From Actinomycetota bacterium (lineage in GTDB: Bacteria; Actinomycetota; Acidimicrobiia; Acidimicrobiales; Poriferisodalaceae): a stretch of 64,000 nt of DNA. Shown piece after piece: positions 43,949 through 52,649 of this stretch (positions within the stretch are counted from its first letter, which is position 1; each line of letters opens with the position of its first letter). The position numbers and the translations under genes are program-made. The DNA is taken from the NCBI GenBank assembly GCA_014238065.1, contig JABABU010000047.1, positions 23,758-87,757 of the forward strand, written 5' to 3'. The notes below the pieces were generated by a model. It was not told the origin of the DNA, ran no database searches, and saw only the letters and a program-made list of their open reading frames with translations.

Positions 43949-44156
43949 TGTTCCCCCTGGAAGTTCAGTTCTTGCTCGCCACCGTATTCTGCGACCGATG
44001 CATCGACCTCGCGGCGTGGCTGTCGCGAACAAGCAGGTCACCAACCGGTTCCTCGAGAAAGTTGGCCGCGGGGCGCGTGGGGACACCTTCCTCGCTTCAA
44101 GAAGACCCCGCTCAGGTTCATGCCTGTCAGCGGCTTCACATCGTGACCTCCGAGCC

Positions 44157-45281
44157 GTGACCGCACACGATCGAGCAATCGCTTCCCTCTGGACGAAGGC
44201 CGATGTCGTTTCGCGGGCACCCGGCCGAGTCAACCTGATCGGTGAACACACCGACTACAACGAGGGTTTCGTCCTACCCATGGCTCTTCCTCTCGACACC
44301 GTCGTCGTCGGCGCCATCGAATCTGCAGCTGACGGGGTGACGATCATCTCCGAACCGTTCGGGTCCGTTCGATTTCACACCGATGGGACAACGGCCGAGC
44401 CCTTTGACACGATGCACTGGGCGGCGCACATCATCGGCGCCCACCAACTGCTGTTCGAGGCAGGCGTCCGTGTCCCGCCATGGAGCGGTGCAGTCGCAAC
44501 CGACGTGCCGATAGGGGCAAACCTGTCGTCGTCGGCGGCCTTGCTGGTCGCGACGGTCGGAGCTGCGCTCAGGCTCGCGGGTGATTCATGGGACCCGGTT
44601 CGAATCGTCGAGTTGTGCCGCTGCGTCGAAAACGACGTACTCGGACTGCCGAGCGGAATCATGGACCACCTGATATCGGCCACTGCAGTCGCGGGGGCTG
44701 CGAGCCTCATCGACTGTCGAACGTACGAAGCACACCGAATCCCGGTTCCGGCCGCGACCCGCGTCGCAGTACTCGACACCAAAAGTCGAAGAGAACTCCT
44801 CGACAGCGAGTTCGCAAATCGCAGGGCTGCCTGCGAAGTTGCCTGCGAGCAACTCGGTGTGGCGACGCTCAGAGACACGACGATGGCCGATGTGGCCCTT
44901 CTCGCGGATAGCACCGTCCGACGTCGAGCAACACACGTGGTCACCGAAAATATTCGCACTCTCGGAGCTGCCGAAGCAGCTCTCAACGATGACCCTGAAC
45001 GTTTCGGCGAGCTCATGACGCACAGTCACATGAGCCTGCGCGATGACTTCGAGGTCTCAGGCCCGGAACTCGACGCGATCGTCGACGCCGCCCTCACCGC
45101 TCCGGGTTGTTTCGGTGCCCGAATGACCGGTGGCGGGTTCGCGGGCTGCGCTGTGGCGCTCGTTGCAGTCGAAGCGAGCGATGAGTTCATCGGCGCCGTG
45201 ACGAATTCGTTCGAGAGGACGACTGGAGTCGAGCCGAACGTGATGCTCGCGGCGCCGGGACCCGGCGCAACCGTGAGCTGA
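44157..45281 (+). CDS. galK: Galactokinase (GHMP kinase)
   Basis: GHMP kinase of 374 residues. The galactokinase signature GRVNLIGEHTDYNEGFV lies near 24-40, the phosphate-binding GANLSSSAAL near 123 and the third motif MTGGGFAGCA near 323. GHMP loops carry small substitutions (GANLSSS for GxGLSSS, GFAG for GFGG) but the sugar-binding EHTDYN is complete. GTG at 44157 was chosen because it starts at the expected family N-terminus; the same frame is open 160 codons further upstream. No other galactose gene is near. ATP-dependent phosphorylation of galactose at C1 is expected; a related sugar is possible. Confidence 0.85.
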   Translation: MTAHDRAIASLWTKADVVSRAPGRVNLIGEHTDYNEGFVLPMALPLDTVVVGAIESAADGVTIISEPFGSVRFHTDGTTAEPFDTMHWAAHIIGAHQLLFEAGVRVPPWSGAVATDVPIGANLSSSAALLVATVGAALRLAGDSWDPVRIVELCRCVENDVLGLPSGIMDHLISATAVAGAASLIDCRTYEAHRIPVPAATRVAVLDTKSRRELLDSEFANRRAACEVACEQLGVATLRDTTMADVALLADSTVRRRATHVVTENIRTLGAAEAALNDDPERFGELMTHSHMSLRDDFEVSGPELDAIVDAALTAPGCFGARMTGGGFAGCAVALVAVEASDEFIGAVTNSFERTTGVEPNVMLAAPGPGATVS

Positions 45282-45326
45282 GCCGTCGAATGTGTCTCAG
45301 ACGGCATCCTGAGGCAGAGTGCGGTC

Positions 45327-45971
45327 ATGGAATTCGACCTGGAACAGACCGACGCCCTTCTCTCGACAACTCGGGCTGTACGCAAACGCCTCGATTTTGA
45401 TCGTGACGTACCCGATGACGTGTTGCTCGAGTGCCTACAGCTCGCGGTCCAAGCCCCCACCGGATCGAACCGTCAGGGGTGGCGCTGGATGGTGGTCCGC
45501 GACCAGGCGAAGAAAGACGCTCTCGCCGAGATCTATCGGAGGGCAGGCGGCGAGTACCTCGCGACCGCGGCCAAGGGCGCCGATCCCGGAACGCAGACCG
45601 CCCGTGTCATGGACTCGGCCAACTACCTCGCCCAGAACATGGGCCAATCGCCCGTACTGGTGATCCCCATGATCATCGGCCGCATCGACGACCCGAGTAC
45701 CAACTCAGCCGCTGGCCTCATGGGATCGATCATCCCCGCAATGTGGAGCTTCCAGCTGGCGCTTCGCAGCCGTGGCCTCGGCAGCTGCCTCACCACGATT
45801 CACCTCGGTCTCGAACGTGAGGCCGCAGAGCTGCTCGGCATCCCCGAACACATGACCCAGGTCGGTCTGCTCCCCGTCGCCTACACCAAGGGCACCGACT
45901 TCAAGCCGGCGGCCCGTCCTCCGGTCGAGGAGATCACCTACCTCGACACCTATAAGAGCCCCATCCGCTAA
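45327..45971 (+). CDS. Nitroreductase family flavoprotein
   Basis: FMN-dependent nitroreductase-fold protein of 214 residues. It begins with RAVRKRLDFDRDVPDDVLLE (flavin-phosphate arginines), followed by AVQAPTGSNRQGWRWMVVRD, and ends with GIPEHMTQVGLLPVAYTKG typical of the family. These enzymes reduce nitro groups, quinones or enones with NAD(P)H, and some serve as dehalogenases. Position between galactokinase and a Baeyer-Villiger gene gives no precise role; an enone reduction would suit the region. Confidence 0.87.
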   Translation: MEFDLEQTDALLSTTRAVRKRLDFDRDVPDDVLLECLQLAVQAPTGSNRQGWRWMVVRDQAKKDALAEIYRRAGGEYLATAAKGADPGTQTARVMDSANYLAQNMGQSPVLVIPMIIGRIDDPSTNSAAGLMGSIIPAMWSFQLALRSRGLGSCLTTIHLGLEREAAELLGIPEHMTQVGLLPVAYTKGTDFKPAARPPVEEITYLDTYKSPIR

Positions 45972-45984
45972 CCGCCCTCGTACT

Positions 45985-46022
45985 TTGCAGACTTGACGCA
46001 CCAGATGTGGTGAATTCTGCAA
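45985..46022. terminator. Putative bidirectional terminator (nested hairpins)
   Basis: TTGCAGA (45985-45991) pairs with TCTGCAA (46016-46022), enclosing a second hairpin CACCA (45999-46003)/TGGTG (46008-46012) with a GATG loop. It lies between the convergent nitroreductase and monooxygenase genes. Confidence 0.4.
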
Positions 46023-46050
46023 CTCTCGGGAGGCTGACGAAATCTCGAGG

Positions 46051-47823
46051 TCAGCGCCGGGTCAGATGGAAGTGGCCTGGCATGTCGGAACGGACCGCTG
46101 ACATGTGGTCGAGATACTCGCGCATCGTGCCGTTGTAGTTACCGTCCTGACGACGGTTTTCTGAGCCCTCGAAGTTGTAATAACCCGGCGTGCAGTCGCG
46201 GTTACGCGTGGTCTTGCCCCGGTGATCGATGACTTCTTGCACCCACCACTCCTCGGCGTCACCGGTGCAGTCGATGCTGTGGACGTCGTTGCGACGGGCG
46301 TAGTCGATGCACTCGGCGATGTGTTCGCCTTGGCTGTTCAACACGTCAGTGAGGTTGAAGGCGAAGAAGGCCTGATAGCCGCCCATGATGAACAGGTTCG
46401 GGTACCCGGCCGAGTGGATGCCGAGCACCGTGCGGATCCCGTCGAGATATTTGTCGTTGAGGTCGAGTCCGCCCTCACCGATGATCTTGTTGTAGATGCC
46501 GGTCTTCTGCACCTCGAAGCCGGTGGCGTAGATGATGATGTCGACGTCGTACTCGACCCCGTCGAACACCGGTCCACGCTCGGTGATCTGCGTGACGCCG
46601 GCCCCCTTCGTGTCGACGAGATGCACATTCGGACGGTTGTAGCTGGGCAGATAGTCGTTGTGGAAGCAAGGGCGCTTGCACATCAGCATGTACCAGGGCT
46701 TCAGCGAAGCAGCTGTGTCGGGATCCTCGACGATCTTGTCGATGCGCTTGTGGATGCGCATCATGGCGTCGATGTTGGCGTTCTCTTGGCGGCGAATCTT
46801 CTCGTCGCGGCTGATGGCCGCTCGTCGAGCCAGTTGCTCTTCGGTCAATTGCGGACCGGCAATGGCTCGTGCTCGTCTGGCCGACTGCCATCCTGGCTCG
46901 AGTGTCTTGGCCCACTCGGGGTCGGTCTTCCAGTCGTCGCGGATGTCGATGGACGACGGCGTCCTCTGGAAGACGAAAACTTCCTTGGCTTGAACGCCGA
47001 GGTTCGGGATCGCCTGAACGGCTGATGCGCCTGTTCCGATGACGGCGACCCGCTTGTCCGACAAGTTCTCGAGGTCGGGCCCGGTGTAGTCGTAGTCCCA
47101 TCGTGAGGTATGGAACGAGTGTCCCTCGAAGCGTTCGATGCCGTCGATCTTGGCCAGCCTCGGTTTCGACAACGTTCCGTTGGCGCACACGACGAACCTC
47201 GCCTTCATCGCGTCGCCACGATCTGTGCCGATGTGCCACATCTCGGTCGCTTCGTCCCACACCGTCGACGTCACCGTCGTCTGGAAAACGGCCAGGTCAT
47301 AGAGGTCGTAACGGTCGGCGATCGAACGGCAGTACTGCCAGATCTCTTCGCCGCCGGCGTAATGGCGGCTCGGCACGTAGCCGGTCTCGTCGAGGAGCGG
47401 CAGGTAGTCGTACGACACGACGTCGCAGGCAACGCCGGGATAACGATTCCAGTACCAAGTGCCGCCGACGTCGCCGCCGCGTTCGACGATGCGGATGCTC
47501 TCAACCCCCTTCTCGCGGAGACGGGCCGATGTCAACAACGCCGAGAATCCGCCACCGATGAACAACACATCGACGGTGTCGGTCAGGGGTTCGCGTGGTT
47601 CGATCTCCTCAGCGTAGGGATCGTTCGCATAGTGCCCGAGCTCACCGGTGAGGTCCGAGGTGTAGATGTCGGTGCCAGGCGGACGGTACCCGAGCCGAAT
47701 GTCGCGCTCTTCTGCAAACTTCGCCTTGATGGAGTCGTAGTAGTCCTGTGGCATCCGCCCGTGGTCGTCGGCGGTGTAATCCAGTGTGCGAACGTTCGTG
47801 GGCTGCTCGTTGTCCGAACTCAT
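46051..47823 (-). CDS. Baeyer-Villiger monooxygenase with N-terminal extension
   Basis: FAD/NADPH monooxygenase of 590 residues, third of its kind in the window. An N-terminal extension of about 80 residues precedes the FAD motif VLFIGGGFSALLTSARLR; GGDVGGTWYWNRYPGVACD follows near 120, then the fingerprint FEGHSFHTSRW near 228 and the NADPH motif AVIGTGASAVQAIPN near 256. The extension and the GGGFSALL wording fit the branch of cyclopentadecanone/acetone- or steroid-type Baeyer-Villiger enzymes that have longer N-termini. Start ATG at 47823. A small membrane protein lies 50 bp upstream on the same strand. Confidence 0.9.
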   Translation of the reverse strand: MSSDNEQPTNVRTLDYTADDHGRMPQDYYDSIKAKFAEERDIRLGYRPPGTDIYTSDLTGELGHYANDPYAEEIEPREPLTDTVDVLFIGGGFSALLTSARLREKGVESIRIVERGGDVGGTWYWNRYPGVACDVVSYDYLPLLDETGYVPSRHYAGGEEIWQYCRSIADRYDLYDLAVFQTTVTSTVWDEATEMWHIGTDRGDAMKARFVVCANGTLSKPRLAKIDGIERFEGHSFHTSRWDYDYTGPDLENLSDKRVAVIGTGASAVQAIPNLGVQAKEVFVFQRTPSSIDIRDDWKTDPEWAKTLEPGWQSARRARAIAGPQLTEEQLARRAAISRDEKIRRQENANIDAMMRIHKRIDKIVEDPDTAASLKPWYMLMCKRPCFHNDYLPSYNRPNVHLVDTKGAGVTQITERGPVFDGVEYDVDIIIYATGFEVQKTGIYNKIIGEGGLDLNDKYLDGIRTVLGIHSAGYPNLFIMGGYQAFFAFNLTDVLNSQGEHIAECIDYARRNDVHSIDCTGDAEEWWVQEVIDHRGKTTRNRDCTPGYYNFEGSENRRQDGNYNGTMREYLDHMSAVRSDMPGHFHLTRR

Positions 47824-47873
47824 ATGGGGTTCAGCCTACGACGTGGCCGCGCAGGCCGAGGATCCGGAGTCCT

Positions 47874-48329
47874 TTACAGGCCGGGCTTGAAGATCATGAG
47901 CCAGAGCATCACCATCAGCAGAACGGTGATGATGCCCCCGCCGGCGTCGAGTTTCTTCGCGGCCGATTCGTCCCCACCGGCGATGGCCCGCTCAGAGGGG
48001 ATGACCATGGCGTGGAGCACACCGTTCATGGCTACCCATGTGATGGCGGCCGTCAGGAACCAACCTTGATCGAAGCCCCAGGTATCGGCTGACATCCCTT
48101 GGAGAGCGAATCCGAACAAGCCGGTGAGAATGAGCGCCGGTGCGTAGATGCGGCGGCCGTTCTGCGAGATGTACCCCATGATCGTGCCGCGGGCGGTGAT
48201 CTCCATATCCTTCGACTGCTTCGTCAGCAACGGGTGCACGAACGCAGGTGCGAAGGCTGCCATCGCCGAAACGATGTGGAGTAGAAGAACGATGTTGTAA
48301 CCGGTGTCATCGACCGCTGCAAAGATCAT
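47874..48329 (-). CDS. Small four-helix membrane protein (DUF2269-like)
   Basis: Integral membrane protein of 151 residues with four hydrophobic stretches: near 10-32 (NIVLLLHIVSAMAAFAPAFV), 60-82, 88-110 and 130-150 (IITVLLMVMLWLMIF). The first helix carries a histidine (LLHIVSA), and layout resembles DUF2269/heme-associated small membrane proteins, but assignment is tentative. It is on the same strand as the Baeyer-Villiger monooxygenase, 50 bp upstream of its ATG, so co-transcription is probable. Function unknown. Confidence 0.65.
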   Translation of the reverse strand: MIFAAVDDTGYNIVLLLHIVSAMAAFAPAFVHPLLTKQSKDMEITARGTIMGYISQNGRRIYAPALILTGLFGFALQGMSADTWGFDQGWFLTAAITWVAMNGVLHAMVIPSERAIAGGDESAAKKLDAGGGIITVLLMVMLWLMIFKPGL

Positions 48330-48822
48330 GGCGAGGACAGTAGCCCACGATCACTCGTTGCCGAGAGCCTCGGATCGGCACTTCCCGGCAGTCAGCGCGC
48401 TCTCTTCCGGTCCCGAGGCTGCGGATGATATGAAGCTCGCGTCGCGTCACCTACTGGGGCAAAGACACTCGAAACCGCTCGCGGAGGTCCTGTCGATCTC
48501 GTTCGATGAAGTTCGAGGTCCACTCGACAAAATGTCGGCTCGACTCGGTGAGGAGGCGGCCGAGACGGCACTTCATCTCCTCGCGGGCACATCGACCAGT
48601 CCTGACGCGGCGCGGAGACCGTATATCACTCTCGAGAATCCGCACCGGAGCCGGGCTCCAGGCACCCACGAAGGTGACATCAGCCATCTTTGTCCCCCAA
48701 GTTTCGTCATCACCCTCGTACCCGCCGTCACCAGAACAGATCAGCTCGATCGTGTACTAGACGCGCGAGTTCGATAACTTCGAGACCGAAGTTCCCATCC
48801 GAATGAACACGGAGCCCCCATC
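48330..48822. other. 493-bp gap without recognised gene
   Basis: Open frames exist on both strands (for example 48451-48687 minus, 78 residues; 48430-48777 plus, 115 residues from an ATG), but none shows a family motif, and they overlap each other. Coding sense cannot be decided. A near-perfect inverted repeat close to the right end is listed separately. Confidence 0.5.
48776..48793. promoter_or_regulatory. Perfect inverted repeat upstream of a thiolase gene (operator candidate)
   Basis: AACTTCG and CGAAGTT form a perfect 7-bp dyad with a 4-bp spacer (AGAC), ending 29 bp before the GTG of the thiolase. Size and position fit the binding site of a TetR- or GntR-type repressor. No regulator gene lies next to it. 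Confidence 0.35.
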
Positions 48823-49995
48823 GTGCGCGAAGCAGTATTCGTCTCCTATGCCCGTACCGGTCTCGCGAAAGCCGCCCGTGGCGGCTTCAACATGACGCCG
48901 ACCATGACCATGGCCGCTCACGCCATCGAGCACGCCGTGAAGAAGTCAGGTGTCGAGCCCGAAGCCGTCGAGGATGTGTACCTCGGCAACGGCGCTCATG
49001 GCTCTGGCAACCTGGGTCGCCTCGCAGGCCTTCTTGGCGGCCTTCCTGTCACCACAGGCGGATCGACCATTCAACGTCACTGCTCGTCCGGCCTGAACTC
49101 CATCGCCTTGGCTGCCAACTACATCAAGAACGACGGCGCCGATGTCGTCGTTGCCGGCGGAGTCGAGTCGATCTCAATGCCGAACCCTGGTTTCGGTGGT
49201 GCAGCCAACATGGATCCCGCCCTTCCCGACCAGTACCCGGCCATCTACATGGCAATGATCGAGACTGCCGACATCGTCGCCGACCGCTACAACGTCACAC
49301 GCGAGTACCAGGACGAGTTCTCGTACCAGTCCCAGATGCGTATGGCCGCTGCTCAGGAGAACGGCCTCTTCGAGGACGAGATCGTCCCCATGGACACCAA
49401 GATGAAGCTCGTCGATCGCGAGACGAAAGAAGAGACCATCATCGACTACACCGTCGATCGCGACGAGTGCAACCGTCCGAGTACCACGCTCGAGGCGCTG
49501 GCCAAACTCCAACCGGTTCGTGGCGAAGGCAACTACGTCACCGCAGGAAACGCCAGCCAACTCTCCGACGGTGCAGCGGCTGTCGTGATGATGTCTGACG
49601 AAGAAGCATCGAGGCGTGGGCTCGAGCCGATGGGTGCTTTCAAGGGCTGGGCCGTGGCAGGTTGCGAACCAGACGAAATGGGAATAGGACCGATTTACGC
49701 GGTCCCACGCCTACTCGAACGTCACGGCCTCACCGTCGACGACATCGACATCTGGGAGCTGAACGAAGCCTTCGCGAGCCAGTGTCTCTACTCACGTGAC
49801 AAGCTCGGCATCGACCCCGAGAAGTACAATGTGAATGGCGGTTCGATTGCAGTTGGCCACCCCTTCGGCATGACCGGCACCCGTTGCGCAGGCCACATCC
49901 TCCAAGAAGGCAAACGTCGCAACGCCAAGTACGGCGTCGTCACCATGTGCATCGGTGGCGGCCAGGGCGCAGCCGGTCTCGTCGAGATCTACTAG
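48823..49995 (+). CDS. Thiolase (acetyl-CoA C-acyltransferase)
   Basis: Thiolase of 390 residues. Catalytic C87 is in QRHCSSGLNSIALA, IWELNEAFASQCLYSRD near 310 is typical, NVNGGSIAVGHPFGMTGTR near 336 holds the histidine, and CIGGGQGAAGL at the end the second cysteine. HPFGMTGTR is the wording of the degradative 3-ketoacyl-CoA thiolase branch. GTG at 48823 has a CGGAG site upstream. An 18-bp inverted repeat lies just before it. Stands alone on its strand; convergent with the HsaA-like gene. It shortens 3-ketoacyl-CoAs by acetyl-CoA units. Confidence 0.93.
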   Translation: MREAVFVSYARTGLAKAARGGFNMTPTMTMAAHAIEHAVKKSGVEPEAVEDVYLGNGAHGSGNLGRLAGLLGGLPVTTGGSTIQRHCSSGLNSIALAANYIKNDGADVVVAGGVESISMPNPGFGGAANMDPALPDQYPAIYMAMIETADIVADRYNVTREYQDEFSYQSQMRMAAAQENGLFEDEIVPMDTKMKLVDRETKEETIIDYTVDRDECNRPSTTLEALAKLQPVRGEGNYVTAGNASQLSDGAAAVVMMSDEEASRRGLEPMGAFKGWAVAGCEPDEMGIGPIYAVPRLLERHGLTVDDIDIWELNEAFASQCLYSRDKLGIDPEKYNVNGGSIAVGHPFGMTGTRCAGHILQEGKRRNAKYGVVTMCIGGGQGAAGLVEIY

Positions 49996-50054
49996 GCCAC
50001 ATCCCGAAAACCTGCGCGAATCCCTGGGTCCGATCTCTCGCGACGCGCGTGGTG

Positions 50055-51269
50055 TCAGAAGTTGTCGAGGTCGATACCGAGGGCCAGTCGACCCACCTGG
50101 TGGGTTATGCGGTCGTGGTGGGCGTTGATGTGCAGCGGCATGGCCTGGAAATCCCTGACCCGTCGCTCGAAGTCGGCACCCTCCCGAAGGCCGTTGCCCC
50201 CCAGCGTGCGACGGAGAAGGGCCACCGCCTCGGTGAGTTGTTCGAGGGCCATCGTGATGATGGCCTGCTGACGGAAGTAGTCAGTGGCCGACGGGACCTG
50301 GACCGCGTCGATTCGCCGGTCGACTTCCGCGCACGCCTCGTATACCGCGGCGCGAGCCGACGCCGTCAGCGCCAAGGCTCGACCGATGTTCATCTGGACT
50401 GTTTGGCGTCCGACCATTCGTGCGCCCATGATCACTCGTCGCGTCTCGATCTCGTCGGTGATCTCGATGAGACATCTCCTGACGATGCCGACTGCCATCC
50501 ATCCCAGCCAGAGATCGGACAACCCGACCCAGTCCTCCCGATAACGATGATGGACGACAGGAATCGTCCTGAGACTCTCAGCCCGGTTCGTGCCGAACCA
50601 GGCCACGCAGCCGGCAAGATCGACGGACACGTGGTCATAACGGACGTCGTCGGTCGCCGACGCACGCAGGCCGGACCCGTCCCACGTGGGTTCGATGGTG
50701 ATTCCGGCTGACGAGTTGCGAACCATCGTGAAACGAAGATCGAGCGGTCGCATCGCTTCGCCGTCGTCACCCGCGACCGCGAACACCACCCCACAATGGT
50801 CGCCATATCTTGCGCCAGTACCCCAGCGTGCCGTGCCGTTGAGTCTCGCCGTGTCGCCATGGAGTCGACCACGAACACCCGAGCCAGCACCTGCCGGAAA
50901 GGAGACCCACTCCCCAGCCGCGACGATGTCGCTCAACTTGGTTGCCTGCTCTGGTCCGAGCGCACCGACGAAGAGGTGGAATACCGCGAGATGATTCCAG
51001 AGTGTCCATGCGAGACTCGGGCAACGCGCTGCGACCGCCTCCAACTCGCGGCCGACGTGCTGAACGGACTCCTCGGTGCCTCCGAGTTCGCTGGTTGCGG
51101 CCATGCGCATCACGTCGGTGCCCTTGAGCGCCGCAATCACGTCGCGCGACACCGACCGCGTGCGGTCCGCCTCGACGGCTTGGCCTTCGATTGCATCGAG
51201 GTGTCGCGAGACACGAAGTGTCGACTCATCAACGGGAAGGAACTCCTCCACTGCCGAAAGGTCGCTCAT
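50055..51269 (-). CDS. Acyl-CoA dehydrogenase-fold protein (HsaA-like, divergent)
   Basis: Protein of 404 residues with the acyl-CoA dehydrogenase/HsaA fold. CPSLAWTLWNHLAVFHLFVG near 80 and AGEWVSFPAGAGSGVRGRL near 115 correspond to the flavin region, and LRRTLGGNGLREGADFERRV near 370 to the C-terminal part. Neither the dehydrogenase GTSEIQ nor the KGTGS stretch of the other two HsaA-like proteins is present (here WDGSGLRASATDD), so its chemistry is uncertain. ATG at 51269 was preferred to the longer frame because MSDLSAVEEFLPVDEST is followed directly by family-like helices. Divergent from an amidohydrolase 59 bp away. Confidence 0.75.
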   Translation of the reverse strand: MSDLSAVEEFLPVDESTLRVSRHLDAIEGQAVEADRTRSVSRDVIAALKGTDVMRMAATSELGGTEESVQHVGRELEAVAARCPSLAWTLWNHLAVFHLFVGALGPEQATKLSDIVAAGEWVSFPAGAGSGVRGRLHGDTARLNGTARWGTGARYGDHCGVVFAVAGDDGEAMRPLDLRFTMVRNSSAGITIEPTWDGSGLRASATDDVRYDHVSVDLAGCVAWFGTNRAESLRTIPVVHHRYREDWVGLSDLWLGWMAVGIVRRCLIEITDEIETRRVIMGARMVGRQTVQMNIGRALALTASARAAVYEACAEVDRRIDAVQVPSATDYFRQQAIITMALEQLTEAVALLRRTLGGNGLREGADFERRVRDFQAMPLHINAHHDRITHQVGRLALGIDLDNF

Positions 51270-51328
51270 GACAGCAAGTCTGGCCCATCGGACGAGATCA
51301 ACCCGCCTCCGATGCGCGAGCATGTGAC

Positions 51329-52537
51329 ATGACTCGAACAGTGCTGGCCAATGGGACCGTCTTGGATGGAACGGGTGCGGCGCCTGCTGCGGCCGACGTC
51401 GCTGTCGAGGATGGCTTCATCGTCGGCGTGGGTGTCGGCCTCGATGGTGACGAACAGATTGACCATGCCGGCCATCTGGTGACGCCAGGGCTCATCGACT
51501 GCCACGTCCACTTCATGGCCGACGGCGACTTCAGCGTCAACACCCACGCCAACACTCCCTTCTCCATGAACTTCTACAACGCGGCCGAGCGTATGCAACG
51601 AACGCTCGCAACCGGTGTGACCACAGTGCGGGAAGCAGGAGGCTCAGACCTCGGGGTCAAGGAAGCCCGCGACACGGGCATGATCCAAGGGCCCAGGATG
51701 CAGATCTCAATCTCGATCCTCTCTCAGACCGGCGGGCACGGCGACAAGTGGGCCGTCTGTGGGGCTCACATGCCGGGGATGATGGATTCGCACCCGGGCA
51801 GGCCGCACAACATCGTCGATGGACCCGACGAGATGCGGCGAAAAGTTCGCGAGTTGATCAGAGCCGGAGCCGACGTCATCAAGGTGTGCACATCGGGCGG
51901 GGTGCTCTCATTGCGAGACGACCCGCAACACGCGCACTTCATGGCCGAAGAACTCGACGTGCTCGTTGCAGAGGCAACCTCAGCCCACAAGTTCGTCATG
52001 GCACACGCTCAAGCCACCGATGGCATCAAGAACGCCATCAGGGCTGGCATTCGTTCGATCGAGCACGGCATCTACATGGATGACGAGGCGATCGACATGA
52101 TGCTGGAGCGAGGCACCTACCTCGTGCCGACCCTGATCGCGCCGCTCGGCGTGATCCAGGCCGCCGAACAGGGTCTCGATCTCCCACAGGTGATCATCGA
52201 CAAGGCGAATTCAGTTGTCGACGCGCATCGTGCATCGGTACAGAAAGCCATACAGGCCGGTGTGAAGATCGCCATGGGAACCGACTCGGGCGTCATGCGC
52301 CACGGACAGAACCTGACCGAACTGGCCGAGATGGTGTCGCTGGGTATGGCACCTCAGGCTGCATTCGAGGCGTCAACGCGAACCGCCTCGGAACTCATGG
52401 GCATCGAACACGCGGTCGGTACGATCGAGGTCGGCAAGCGCGCCGACATCGCCGTGTTCTCGGGCACCTCGCTTGAGCCGGTCGGACTTCGAGATCGCGT
52501 CGCAGCTGTGTACCAGGACGGCACCAAGGTCGCCTGA
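51329..52537 (+). CDS. Amidohydrolase (prolidase/imidazolonepropionase-like)
   Basis: Binuclear metal amidohydrolase of 402 residues. Metal ligands are read as GLIDCHVHF near 57, the carboxylated lysine in DVIKVCTSGG near 187, KFVMAHAQA near 225, SIEHGIYMD near 246 and MGTDSGVM near 314. The N- and C-terminal halves of the small beta domain (VLANGTVLDGTGA; VGKRADIAVFSG) are present. Wording is that of the Xaa-Pro/imidazolonepropionase-like group that includes many arginine- and proline-dipeptide hydrolases. Substrate is not fixed. Starts 59 bp from the divergent HsaA-like gene. Confidence 0.87.
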   Translation: MTRTVLANGTVLDGTGAAPAAADVAVEDGFIVGVGVGLDGDEQIDHAGHLVTPGLIDCHVHFMADGDFSVNTHANTPFSMNFYNAAERMQRTLATGVTTVREAGGSDLGVKEARDTGMIQGPRMQISISILSQTGGHGDKWAVCGAHMPGMMDSHPGRPHNIVDGPDEMRRKVRELIRAGADVIKVCTSGGVLSLRDDPQHAHFMAEELDVLVAEATSAHKFVMAHAQATDGIKNAIRAGIRSIEHGIYMDDEAIDMMLERGTYLVPTLIAPLGVIQAAEQGLDLPQVIIDKANSVVDAHRASVQKAIQAGVKIAMGTDSGVMRHGQNLTELAEMVSLGMAPQAAFEASTRTASELMGIEHAVGTIEVGKRADIAVFSGTSLEPVGLRDRVAAVYQDGTKVA

Positions 52538-52649
52538 CGGAACTGGCGCAGGGCGTTGTCGTGCAGCCCCGATTCAGTCAACTGGCTGGTCGCTTTGTCG
52601 GGGACGCCGCGCCGTTTAACATCGAAACCGACACGACCGAGGAGCCGTC

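Noticed and set aside
43668..44156. 160-codon N-terminal extension of galactokinase
   Set aside because: The extension runs through the divergent SDR gene and shows no similarity; the GTG at 44157 matches the family N-terminus.
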